DNA of 64,000 bases from Nitrospira sp. (GTDB taxonomy: Bacteria > Nitrospirota > Nitrospiria > Nitrospirales > Nitrospiraceae), in NCBI GenBank assembly GCA_024998685.1, contig JACOEH010000005.1, positions 1 to 64,000 of the forward strand, in the 5' to 3' direction. Numbering within the stretch: position 1 is the stretch's first letter; every line of letters starts with the position of its first letter. Positions 1 through 7,023 of this stretch are shown piece by piece. Below the pieces are notes generated by a model. It had not been told where the DNA came from. It did no database searches and was given only the letters and a program-made list of their open reading frames with translations. Made by a program: the position numbers and the translations under genes.

Positions 1-1133
1 AGGCTCGCCGCGCCCTGCTGAAAACTTATCCTCGCGATCCTCAACGTTTCTTCCGTCTGTTTCAATAATCCCTTCTCAAACACCTCGATCCGGTCCTGTG
101 CGGCGTGGGCTTCCTCCACAGACTCGGTAATGGCTGCCACCAGTTCGTTTTGTATCCGCACATGTTCTGCTTCAGCGCGTTGCTTTGCCGACAAAGCCCC
201 CGTGATTTCTCCCTGCCGCCGATACCACAGCGGTATGGGGACACTCAATCGAGCCAAGTAGGCCGTCTCGGCCGCTTCCTGTTGAAAGAGGCCGGAGATG
301 GTGACAGAGGGGATCAGAGATTGGCGTTCCTGCACAACGCTGTGCTCCGCTCGTTCAATCTCTTTTTGGACGCGACGGACTGTCGGGTGCTGTGTTCTAG
401 CGCTTGCAGCCAAGCCATCCAGGTTCAGTTCTAGCGGAGGTGAGACAAAGTCGCCCCGAACATCGAAGTTCTTGCCGAGCACGCCGCCGGTCACCGCATT
501 CAGTCGAGAGCGTCCGACCACCAAGGCATGTTGTGCATGATTCAGATCATTGCTGACCTTTTGAACTTCCACGTTCGCCTTCAGGGCTTCAAATGGCCTC
601 GCCTGCCCAGCATCCACCCTTGCCTTGACGCCGCGCAAGAAGTCCTGCGCGATGGCAAGAGCCTCCGCTATGAGTTCTGCATTGCGCTGGGCAAGAAGAA
701 GTTGGTAGAAGGCAATCTTGACCTCAGCCCGAAGATTCAATCGAGTCGCATCGACAGCTGCTTGGGATCCGGCGAGCGCGGCCTCTGCCGCCCGCTGACG
801 GGCTTGACGCATGCCCGGCCACTCTACAGGTTGGCTTACTGTCACTCCGCGCTCGAAGAATGTGATATCCCGGAGAGCCTCTCGAGTTCTGCCCGGTCCC
901 ACCGTTCCGGTAATGGATGGATTGGGATAGGCCGCAGCAGTCGCTTGAAGCCCTTTCCCTTGATCGATGAGAGTGGCCGCTTCTTGTAAAGCTGGGTTGT
1001 GCTCCAAAGCCATATCAATCATTTCGTTCAATCGATAGGAACGACTGTCTTGAGCCAGGACCACTGTGCCGATGAGGAGAACCGGCAAGAGGACTCCGGC
1101 CAAAAGCAGAGTTCGAAGCAGCAGATGTACCAT
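1..1133 (-). CDS. czcC: CzcC-like outer membrane efflux protein (TolC family), partial
   Basis: Outer-membrane factor of a tripartite heavy-metal RND efflux pump (CzcCBA/CusCBA type). I translated it by hand as one uninterrupted minus-strand frame of about 377 codons from the ATG at 1133 to the window edge, so the C-terminus is missing. The start follows a strong AAGGAGG box. The N-terminus is a signal peptide (MVHLLLRTLLLAGVLL... ending near VLAQ). The body shows OEP-family features: LNEMIDMALEHNPALQ near the start, alanine-rich coiled coils, and an AEHVRIQNELVAAITESVEEA helix in the second repeat. The adaptor and RND pump genes (czcB, czcA) would be expected beyond the left edge. The small membrane proteins upstream on the same strand probably share its transcript. 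The family call is firm. The metal (Co/Zn/Cd or Cu/Ag) cannot be told from this part. Confidence 0.88.
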   Translation of the reverse strand, partial: MVHLLLRTLLLAGVLLPVLLIGTVVLAQDSRSYRLNEMIDMALEHNPALQEAATLIDQGKGLQATAAAYPNPSITGTVGPGRTREALRDITFFERGVTVSQPVEWPGMRQARQRAAEAALAGSQAAVDATRLNLRAEVKIAFYQLLLAQRNAELIAEALAIAQDFLRGVKARVDAGQARPFEALKANVEVQKVSNDLNHAQHALVVGRSRLNAVTGGVLGKNFDVRGDFVSPPLELNLDGLAASARTQHPTVRRVQKEIERAEHSVVQERQSLIPSVTISGLFQQEAAETAYLARLSVPIPLWYRRQGEITGALSAKQRAEAEHVRIQNELVAAITESVEEAHAAQDRIEVFEKGLLKQTEETLRIARISFQQGAAS

Positions 1134-1162
1134 GACAACTCCTCCTTACGTGTGAGGTCCAG

Positions 1163-1402
1163 TCACTTGCGCATCAACCAGCCAACAAGCGGCGGCACCC
1201 AACAGAGATTCACCACAATCGTCTCGACGGCCGTTGAAATTTGTGTGGTGAGACTGAATTCCAAGAGCCGTGCGATTAGCAGGCCAATGGGCACCACGAG
1301 AATAATGGCTGCACTGCTCAGCATGACGGGATGTCTCAGGTATTCACTCAGAGTTCTTCCCCATGCCCCTGTCTTTTTGCGAAGGGAGATGACGGCGACC
1401 AT
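1163..1402 (-). CDS. small two-helix membrane protein upstream of czcC
   Basis: Unrecognised 79-residue protein with two hydrophobic stretches (PVMLSSAAIILVVPIGLLI and an amphipathic TAVETIVVNLCWVPPLVGWL), ending in WLMRK. I place the start at the ATG at 1402 rather than the in-frame ATG at 1414, because a GGGAGG box lies just before the former. It ends about 30 bases before the czcC-like start on the same strand, so co-transcription with the efflux genes is likely. It may be an accessory membrane protein of metal efflux; no domain is recognised. Confidence 0.6.
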   Translation of the reverse strand: MVAVISLRKKTGAWGRTLSEYLRHPVMLSSAAIILVVPIGLLIARLLEFSLTTQISTAVETIVVNLCWVPPLVGWLMRK

Positions 1403-1546
1403 CGGTCCTCCCATTGATTTCTATGAAGGGGTTCTTCTCGTTGTAACAGCTGTAGCATGCGTCGAGAGCAAGCTTCAGCAAATCGACCATCATTGCCAAC
1501 ACCATTGGAGCAGCACCGTGGAAAGGTCTTGCATCGTCAAAATCCA

Positions 1547-1729
1547 TCAAGATTTGCCTCGATCGGGATCTCCTCGTATTAACAGTAAAGCTGCAATGCT
1601 GACGTAAACTACAACCCACTTGATGTTCTCGGTGTCCGCCGACACGAACTGCGATACCGGCTGATAACTAACAAGGAGGATCACCAACATCGCGACCCCC
1701 ACCCAATTCCACCAGCGCATTTCCATCAT
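1547..1729 (-). CDS. small membrane protein, paralogue A
   Basis: A 60-residue protein with two predicted membrane helices (WNWVGVAMLVILLVSYQP and NIKWVVVYVSIAALLLIRG) and a short charged tail. GGAAGGGAG lies upstream of the ATG. It closely resembles the protein at 1801-2007: both start M-M-x-M-R-W-x-N-W-x-G-x-A-M-L and end in LLIRGxP. The pair is a tandem duplication in the same orientation as czcC. Function unknown. Confidence 0.65.
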   Translation of the reverse strand: MMEMRWWNWVGVAMLVILLVSYQPVSQFVSADTENIKWVVVYVSIAALLLIRGDPDRGKS

Positions 1730-1800
1730 GAGATTACTCCCTTCCTCCTCACGCTCTAAGAGCGTCTATTCGCCTCATCGCAAAACCAGTTAACAGGCCA

Positions 1801-2007
1801 TCAGGGTTGGTCGTCGCCCGGACCTCCCCGTATCAACAATATGGCCGCAACAATGACGTAGGCGGCAACCGGAATAACCCACAGGATCTTGGTACTGTCA
1901 AACCCCGTCGTGTCGAACCCCAGGAACAGCCAGATCGGCTCATGAATCACGATAAAGATCGCCAACATTGCAAAACCCAGCCAGTTGGTCCAACGCATGC
2001 CCATCAT
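1801..2007 (-). CDS. small membrane protein, paralogue B
   Basis: A 68-residue protein related to its downstream neighbour (1547-1729), beginning MMGMRWTNWLGFAMLAIF and ending AAILLIRGGPGDDQP, with two membrane helices. The ATG at 2007 is preferred over an upstream ATG at 2112 because a GGAG box lies about ten bases before it and because the paralogue starts at the same motif. The sequence between the helices is a few residues longer than in paralogue A. Function unknown. Confidence 0.65.
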   Translation of the reverse strand: MMGMRWTNWLGFAMLAIFIVIHEPIWLFLGFDTTGFDSTKILWVIPVAAYVIVAAILLIRGGPGDDQP

Positions 2008-2180
2008 GATGAGATTGCTCCTTTCGTTCACCTCTGGACCTTGTATTGAGCCATCGTTCATGCGCGGCAGCGTGCCTGCTGCCGATAAGTCCATGATCGT
2101 ATAGTGCCCCAAACTTCATTGTCCGCATGGCAGACAATGCTAGCCTTGCTCGAACTATGTGCAACGATTCTGGTGATGCG

Positions 2181-2495
2181 TTAGATGCTGAGGGGAGGAT
2201 GGAAGAGAGACACGACGAAGGTCGGCACGTATAGCGTGTGACTTGAGCTTACATCATCTGTGTGAGGAGACAGGATCTCAGGAACCTCAAGGAATACCGA
2301 CTGGAATAAAAAATGGCAGGGACACCCATGATCCAACACGTTCCCCTCAGGAGACGGAGAATTGTCCACGATTTCAGCTTGTGCTGAGTGGATCGCAACT
2401 TGCCACTCACCAAGGCACGGTAGGCCTGTAAGTTGGACTCCAAGGAGGAGAACCAGCCCGATGAGCAGCAGGTTTGAGTATCTACATTCTAACAT
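2181..2495 (-). CDS. small exported Cys/His-containing protein
   Basis: A 104-residue product with a hydrophobic N-terminal segment (LLLIGLVLLLGVQLTGLP) typical of a signal peptide, and a mature part with an HGCPCH motif that could bind metal. Similar small exported Cys/His proteins often head czc/cus operons, and this one lies upstream of czcC on the same strand, which supports a metal-related role. No clear ribosome site precedes the ATG, so the exact start is uncertain. Confidence 0.45.
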   Translation of the reverse strand: MLECRYSNLLLIGLVLLLGVQLTGLPCLGEWQVAIHSAQAEIVDNSPSPEGNVLDHGCPCHFLFQSVFLEVPEILSPHTDDVSSSHTLYVPTFVVSLFHPPLSI

Positions 2496-2558
2496 TATTT
2501 TAAAAGAATAGCATAGACCCTATGCCCATCGCACATTTATTCAGCCAGTCTCCTATGC

Positions 2559-3185
2559 ATGGGATCGATAGCATTCGCAGCTCGCCGGCTGTTTATCAGC
2601 GTGCTGCCGCCGCTGTGCGGGCTAGGTGGCCAGATTGTCGATGTCAGCTTCCGCACTGTTGCCGAAAGCGTGTTCATGTATCTTGGCATTCCTTTTTTCG
2701 CCGGATTCCTGTCCCGTATGGTGTTGATGCGGCAGAAAGGCCGCGACTGGTATGAGCAGCAGTTCTTGCCGAAGATTGCTTCGCTCACCCTGATAGCATT
2801 GTTGTTTACCATCTTTGCGATGTTTTCCCTTAAAGGCGGCATGGTGATGGAATTGCCGCTTGATGTGCTACGAATCGCCATCCCGCTAGCCATTTATTTC
2901 GTGGTGATGTTCTTTATCAGCTTCCTGAGGGGCAAGGCTCTAGGGGCTGATCACGGAAGGACGACCGCGACCAGCTTTACTGCGGCCAGCAATAATTTCG
3001 AGCTGGCTATTGCCGTGGCCATTGCCGCTTTTGGACTCAGTTCTTCCGTCGCATTCGCCACCGCCATCGGCCCCCTAGGCGAAGTTCCGGTTCTTATCGC
3101 TCTGGTGAATGTCGCGTTTTGGCTGCGTGACAAATTATTCCTCAACTATCAAAACACGCCAGCTGCAGATTTAGCGAAAGCTTAA
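2559..3185 (+). pseudogene. 5'-truncated arsenite transporter, ACR3 family
   Basis: The product matches the C-terminal part of ACR3/ArsB-type arsenite efflux permeases: [19 protein letters not shown], a [13 protein letters not shown] loop, [22 protein letters not shown] (the conserved helix pair) and [23 protein letters not shown]3 proteins are about 340-350 residues with ten helices; only about 200 residues remain, and homology starts abruptly near 2595. The upstream DNA does not encode the missing helices in any frame, so I call it a deletion remnant. It borders the mer genes and probably marks an old recombination junction in a resistance region. Confidence 0.75.
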
Positions 3186-3222
3186 TCCTAGTACCGTACC
3201 GTTGCCCGCCACCATTTACCAC

Positions 3223-3435
3223 TTACGCGCTGTGCCGCTGCATCTGCACCGGGGGGCATTTTACCGAGCCATAAGAACAGAACACGCAGCAGTCTCCGTC
3301 TTTTCGCCGCAGCAACGCTTTACATTGCGGGCATTCGTAAACCTGCAAACATGCGTCTGTCGGCATTGTTTCTTCCACAGCGTTCTGGCACTGCGGGCAC
3401 GTCAGAACGGATTGATGAAGCAGTACGTCGGCCAT
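3223..3435 (-). CDS. GDCCVxC-domain small protein
   Basis: A 70-residue soluble protein with two CxxC pairs (C13/C16, C35/C38) and the signature GDCCVFCSYGSVKCPP at 47-62, the hallmark of the GDCCVxC domain family. Relatives are often encoded next to merT and are sometimes selenoproteins; here all positions are ordinary Cys codons. The start at 3435 is chosen over 3456 because AAAGGAG precedes it. It follows merT by 10 bases and is probably co-transcribed. A role in mercury or metal binding is inferred. Confidence 0.75.
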   Translation of the reverse strand: MADVLLHQSVLTCPQCQNAVEETMPTDACLQVYECPQCKALLRRKDGDCCVFCSYGSVKCPPVQMQRHSA

Positions 3436-3445
3436 ATCACTCCTT

Positions 3446-3784
3446 TCATGGTGCAACCCACGGCACCGATAGCAGAATGAGTACCAGCACCGTGATCACC
3501 CAAAACATGCTGCGCTGGCGTTTGACTGTGCGCGGTTCGGCGCAAGGTGTGCTGGGGACACAAGCTTGTGGGTTGAGATAGAGCTTCCGAAAGGATAGCC
3601 CTAAGAACAGCAGCGTTAAACCGATGAATACCGGGCGCAAGGGTTCCAACGCGGTCAAGGTGCTAATCCATGCCCCACTGATGCCAAGTGCCAGCAGGAC
3701 AAGTGGCGCGACACAGCACACAGACGCGCCAACCGCAGTCAGCACACTCGCAATGAGCGTTCCCTTTCCATTCCAGAAATTCAT
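3446..3784 (-). CDS. merT: mercuric ion transport protein MerT
   Basis: Inner-membrane Hg(II) importer of 112 residues. The first helix carries the vicinal cysteine pair C23/C24 in SVCCVAPLVLLALG, and the cytoplasmic loop carries a second pair, C75 and C81 (NPQACVPSTPC), as expected for MerT. Three hydrophobic segments are present. An AGGAG box precedes the start. It is divergent from merR, with the operator-promoter between them. In classical operons merT is followed by merP and merA; here it is followed by a GDCCVxC gene and then a truncated ACR3, so reduction of imported Hg(II) must be encoded elsewhere or is lost. Confidence 0.9.
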   Translation of the reverse strand: MNFWNGKGTLIASVLTAVGASVCCVAPLVLLALGISGAWISTLTALEPLRPVFIGLTLLFLGLSFRKLYLNPQACVPSTPCAEPRTVKRQRSMFWVITVLVLILLSVPWVAP

Positions 3785-3814
3785 AGCTTTTCTCCTGAGC
3801 CGCTTTGTTGATTC

Positions 3815-3846
3815 ATCCTAAACCCTGTACTAAGCTACGGAATCAA
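3815..3846 (-). promoter_or_regulatory. MerR-controlled merT promoter with over-long spacer
   Basis: Reading the minus strand, TTGATT (3846-3841) and TAGGAT (3820-3815) are separated by 20 bp (19 bp if TTAGGA is used). The spacer CCGTAGCTTAGTACAGGGTT holds an imperfect dyad. A 19-20 bp spacer with a central dyad is the hallmark of promoters that MerR-family activators twist into an active form. It lies between divergent merR and merT. Confidence 0.7.
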
Positions 3847-3858
3847 GCGGTAATTTCA

Positions 3859-4284
3859 ATGGCTCAGGAATTAACGATAGGAAAGGTGGCGAAGCTGGCG
3901 GAGGTCCACGTCGAGACGATCCGCTATTACCAGCGGCGGGGGCTTCTAGCGGAGCCGGACAAGCCTTACATGGGATACCGCCGCTATTCGGCGGACATCG
4001 TGAAGCGCATCCGCTTCATCAAGCGCGCTCAGGCTCTTGGGTTTACCCTGAATGAGGTCGCCGTCCTCATGAAATTGGAGGAGGCCCGCGCGTGTGGCAA
4101 GACCCGCGCGCTCGCCCTGGACAAGATAAACGCAATTGATCAGAAACTGACCGGACTCACGAGCATGCGCAAGGCGCTGGCTGCTCTCGTTCGACAATGC
4201 GAAGCCGGAGAGTCTTCAAATGGATGCCCCATTATTCGAGTTCTTGAACAGAGCGATTCTTCTCGTACTGCTCCTGCACGGTAG
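3859..4284 (+). CDS. merR: mercury-responsive regulator MerR
   Basis: A 141-residue MerR-family repressor/activator. Residues 4-73 form the winged helix-turn-helix (TIGKVAKLAEVHVETIRYYQ ... GYRRYS). The three Hg(II)-binding cysteines are at C79, C114 and C123, with the 35- and 9-residue spacing known from Tn501 MerR, which makes mercury specificity likely. The ATG at 3859 gives the canonical N-terminus; an in-frame ATG at 3805 would add an unsupported leader running across the operator. It is divergent from merT and should control the shared promoter. Confidence 0.9.
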   Translation: MAQELTIGKVAKLAEVHVETIRYYQRRGLLAEPDKPYMGYRRYSADIVKRIRFIKRAQALGFTLNEVAVLMKLEEARACGKTRALALDKINAIDQKLTGLTSMRKALAALVRQCEAGESSNGCPIIRVLEQSDSSRTAPAR

Positions 4285-5079
4285 AAGAGACTCCAGCCAA
4301 ATTTCCGCTGGTTGTAGGGGCTGATAGCGGACAAGTTCACATATCCTTACCCTGGAACCAGCTGATGCGAACACCGCTCACGCAGATGACGCGGTGAGAG
4401 ACCAACCAGATGCACAATCGTTCACAGACGCTCGCGAGGCATGAAACGAACAGAAGAAAGATGCGAGCCGTGAAGTTCCATCCCGTCGTCCCCATCTTCT
4501 GGGGATAACGTTGTGAACAAGATACCTCGTGTGCAAGCATCACAGCGAATCAACGGCCATTCAGCATCTTGCCTAATTGCTAGGCATCCGCTGCCTCACG
4601 AGCAGAACACTACTTGTTGTATGAGGGAGACGTACGTGTCACGTTCCACAACTTCTTGCCAGAACCGCTTCATCATTCACAGCAAGCTTCTCATAGTCAT
4701 CATGGCACACTAGGTTCGATCTGTAGGAGCACCTGACTCTCTTGGCATCCACGGCCTCTCCTGCGTCGCGAACCCTTCCTCTCGATCTCAGTCATCGTCG
4801 ATGAAGGGAGGGAGACTAGAGAGGATGTTCGTGCTGACTCGGTAGCTCGGAGAAAAAAAAGAGACCGATGCTTCAGCGCATCTAGTAATACGTAGCCTCA
4901 CGTATTATCCTGGTGAGGCGGGCAGCATGCCACGATGAGGAGCCTGTACTTATCATCCCTTAGCATTTGCAACGGAAGGGGTCATACGGACCTATGGCGC
5001 TTTCGGGTCAAGAGGATTATAACGCCGGGAACAACGACGTGATGACCACTCTAAACCATGACAGCGAGGACCAAGCGCC
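4285..5079. other. gene-poor spacer between mer region and T4SS block
   Basis: No convincing gene: the short frames on both strands lack ribosome sites and protein-like composition. A short hairpin-capable repeat, CCAGC...GCTGG, lies just after merR (about 4292-4311). A perfect 8-bp inverted repeat sits at 4886-4907. Confidence 0.5.
4886..4907. repeat. perfect inverted repeat, possible operator
   Basis: TAATACGT (4886-4893) and ACGTATTA (4900-4907) are perfect inverted arms around the 6-base spacer AGCCTC. It lies about 170 bases upstream of the small gene at 5080 and in front of the conjugation genes, a plausible regulator site. No regulator is assigned. Confidence 0.4.
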
Positions 5080-5406
5080 ATGCTGAGTGTGGGATCAGAG
5101 CGGAGTCGGCGGATCACGGAGCGGGTCAGAGACAAACAGATTATCTTGTGTGCCGGGCACGCCTTTCTGAGCCATCTCGCGAAGATCACTCCGGTGATGC
5201 GAGCGACGGTCTGGGTCTTGGGTCCCAAGCGGTATCACGTAAGCCTGCGCCTGAAAACCCATCCGCATGACTGGTATGTCGCGACCGCTAGAGCGACGGA
5301 CCGTCCGAGAACCTTCGTCCGACTCGATGTGGCCACACAGTATGCGCATCGGCTGTCCAAGACGTCCACCGTCGTGGTGGAGTTCAACGGTCTTCTCCGC
5401 AAGTAG
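5080..5406 (+). CDS. small hypothetical protein, related to 20793-21089
   Basis: A 108-residue unrecognised soluble protein. Its C-terminal half lines up with the small protein at the other end of the T4SS block: YHVSLRLKTH...WYVATARATDRPRTFVRL here against YVQVEFQYIR...WFWLTSKRSPSVPRCFKHL there. The shared pattern is Y-x-V, an aromatic W(F/Y), a Thr/Ser-x-(A/K)-R turn, and PRxFxxL followed by a helix and a final strand. Purine-rich GAGGA precedes the start at a suitable distance. Overlapping minus-strand frames look like shadows. Confidence 0.5.
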   Translation: MLSVGSERSRRITERVRDKQIILCAGHAFLSHLAKITPVMRATVWVLGPKRYHVSLRLKTHPHDWYVATARATDRPRTFVRLDVATQYAHRLSKTSTVVVEFNGLLRK

Positions 5407-5603
5407 CCCCATCCATTGCGTCCGTTCCCTCACCGCCACCCACACCTTGCGAGTTCCTGACCCGTCGCGAATTCCCGTTCTGGGATAGAACGGGAGAAGT
5501 ATTTTCCGTTCGACAAACTTACATATTTGTACATCGCGTGGTGATACGCATAATTCAATGGCTTGCGACGCGACACGGGAGGATCCCTTACTATATTTAT
5601 GGG

Positions 5604-5632
5604 TTGACAGCAGGAGAGTGACTCGGTACAAG
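5604..5632 (+). promoter_or_regulatory. putative promoter of the virB operon
   Basis: A perfect -35 TTGACA (5604-5609), a 17-bp spacer and TACAAG (5627-5632) lie about 100 bases upstream of the first virB gene, in an otherwise gene-free stretch (5407-5735). The only good sigma70-like match there; prediction only. Confidence 0.45.
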
Positions 5633-5735
5633 GCAAAACCACTAGCCATGCAAGTCGATTCAAGCACGTTCATGGCAATCGATGAGGAGCGTCGGTGAAG
5701 GCAACCGGGTGGTGTGACAGGAAGGATGACACGCG

Positions 5736-6251
5736 ATGTTAGATCTCGCCGCAGAGATTCAACGGTGCGCGGTCGAAGTGCATGAGCGAACCATGATGAA
5801 GATCGTGGCCGTGGAATCCGCTGGAAACCCGTACGCCATTGGCGTCGTGGGTGGCCACCTGGAACGGCAGCCTCGGTCGAAGCGCGAGGCAGTGGCCACC
5901 GTGCAGCAGCTGGAACGAGATGGATGGAACTATTCGGTGGGTCTTGCGCAAGTCAATAAACACAACTTTCGTCGCTTTGGATTGACCGCGCAGTCGGCGT
6001 TCGAGCCCTGCACGAACTTGAAAGCCGGAGCGGCCATTCTGAAAGCCTGTTATGAGGCGACGAAATCCGGGCGGGTGACCAAAGCCGAGCAGCAGCGCGC
6101 CATCCGGGACGCCCTGAGCTGCTACTACTCGGGCAGTTATACGCGCGGCTATCGTCTGGGGTATGTGCAGAAGGTGGTGGCCGCGCTGCCGGTCCTGCCG
6201 ATCGACAGAAAGGAGGGTGGAGGAGGCACGCCTGCCAAGTTCATACGGTAA
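5736..6251 (+). CDS. virB1: VirB1-like lytic transglycosylase
   Basis: Peptidoglycan-cleaving enzyme that opens the wall for the secretion channel. 171 residues with the SLT/lysozyme-like fold: catalytic Glu27 in KIVAVESAGNPYAIG, then WNYSVGLAQVNKHNFRRFG (the GLxQ motif) and a C-terminal ALSCYYSGSYTRG segment matching the family's YNSG...Y region. No clear signal peptide is seen, as in several VirB1 proteins. It is the first gene of the virB operon. Confidence 0.85.
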   Translation: MLDLAAEIQRCAVEVHERTMMKIVAVESAGNPYAIGVVGGHLERQPRSKREAVATVQQLERDGWNYSVGLAQVNKHNFRRFGLTAQSAFEPCTNLKAGAAILKACYEATKSGRVTKAEQQRAIRDALSCYYSGSYTRGYRLGYVQKVVAALPVLPIDRKEGGGGTPAKFIR

Positions 6252-6314
6252 ATACAAACTGTAGGTATTGTCACACATAGTGGAGTGTTCGTAGATCTCA
6301 AGGAGGAGACTGAC

Positions 6315-6659
6315 ATGCTCAGCCATCAAGAATGTTCGGGAAAGTCCGGAGGACGACCACAACGATTCGAAGAACCCTCGCGCGGTGTCGTGACCATCGC
6401 ATCCGTCTTGTTCACCATTGGGTTTCTGCTGGCGACGAGCCCGGCCTATGCGCAGATCACCAAGCTCAATTCCGTCGCATCGTCCATCCAAACGGCGTTA
6501 GTCAGCGTCGGTGTGAGCCTGTTTACCATCGCGCTGCTGTGGGTGGGCTACAAGATGGCCTTCGATGGCGCGCGATGGGCAGATGTCGCCAACATCGTGT
6601 ACGGGGCCATCCTGGCGGGTGGGGCGGCGGGTATCGCCTCGTTTTTAATGTCGGCGTAA
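6315..6659 (+). CDS. virB2: VirB2-like major pilin
   Basis: Precursor of the T4SS pilus subunit, 114 residues from the ATG at 6315, chosen over an ATG at 6285 because AAGGAGG lies directly upstream. A long leader peptide ends in SPAYA-Q (cleavage expected after residue 46), followed by two hydrophobic helices (ALVSVGVSLFTIALLWVGYKMAF and ANIVYGAILAGGAAGIASFLM), the usual TrbC/VirB2 layout. It is followed immediately by virB3. Confidence 0.85.
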   Translation: MLSHQECSGKSGGRPQRFEEPSRGVVTIASVLFTIGFLLATSPAYAQITKLNSVASSIQTALVSVGVSLFTIALLWVGYKMAFDGARWADVANIVYGAILAGGAAGIASFLMSA

Positions 6660-6668
6660 GGCAGCGCG

Positions 6669-6998
6669 GTGGATGGCTATCGTGATCCCATCTTCAAAGG
6701 CTGTACTCGCCCGGCGATGCTGGCCGGCGTGCCGTTGGTGCCGATGGTGCTGGTCATGATCGCAGCGTTCTTAACCGGGATGTGGAGCTTCTATTTCATC
6801 AGCGGCTATCTCGTGGTCGTCATCGCCCTGAGCACCACCGTCCTGATCATCAGCATGCGCGCCATGACGAAGCGCGATGATCAACGACTCCGTCAAGTGC
6901 TGCTGCAAGCGCGGATGCGACTCCGGCATCGCACGAGTCGGTCGCTGTGGGGCGCCATCTCCTATGGTCCCTTGCACTACAAGGTGAGACGGGGATGA
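6669..6998 (+). CDS. virB3: VirB3-like inner membrane protein
   Basis: A 109-residue protein with the VirB3/TrbD signature: a short N-terminus with IFKGCTRPAMLAGVPLVPM, two adjacent membrane helices (24-63), then a basic tail. VirB3 works with VirB4 at the inner membrane and is often encoded directly before it or fused to it, as the order here shows. Confidence 0.85.
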   Translation: MDGYRDPIFKGCTRPAMLAGVPLVPMVLVMIAAFLTGMWSFYFISGYLVVVIALSTTVLIISMRAMTKRDDQRLRQVLLQARMRLRHRTSRSLWGAISYGPLHYKVRRG

Positions 6999-7023
6999 GC
7001 CAGCAGGCCAGCGCGAGGATGCG

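Noticed and set aside
1344-1619. Minus-strand 91-codon frame overlapping the small membrane protein genes
   Set aside because: Overlaps two better candidates and lacks protein-like features.
5095-5673. 192-codon minus-strand frame across the start of the T4SS region
   Set aside because: No ribosome site, arginine/histidine-rich shadow-like composition, and it lies opposite the better-supported gene at 5080-5406 and the putative virB promoter.
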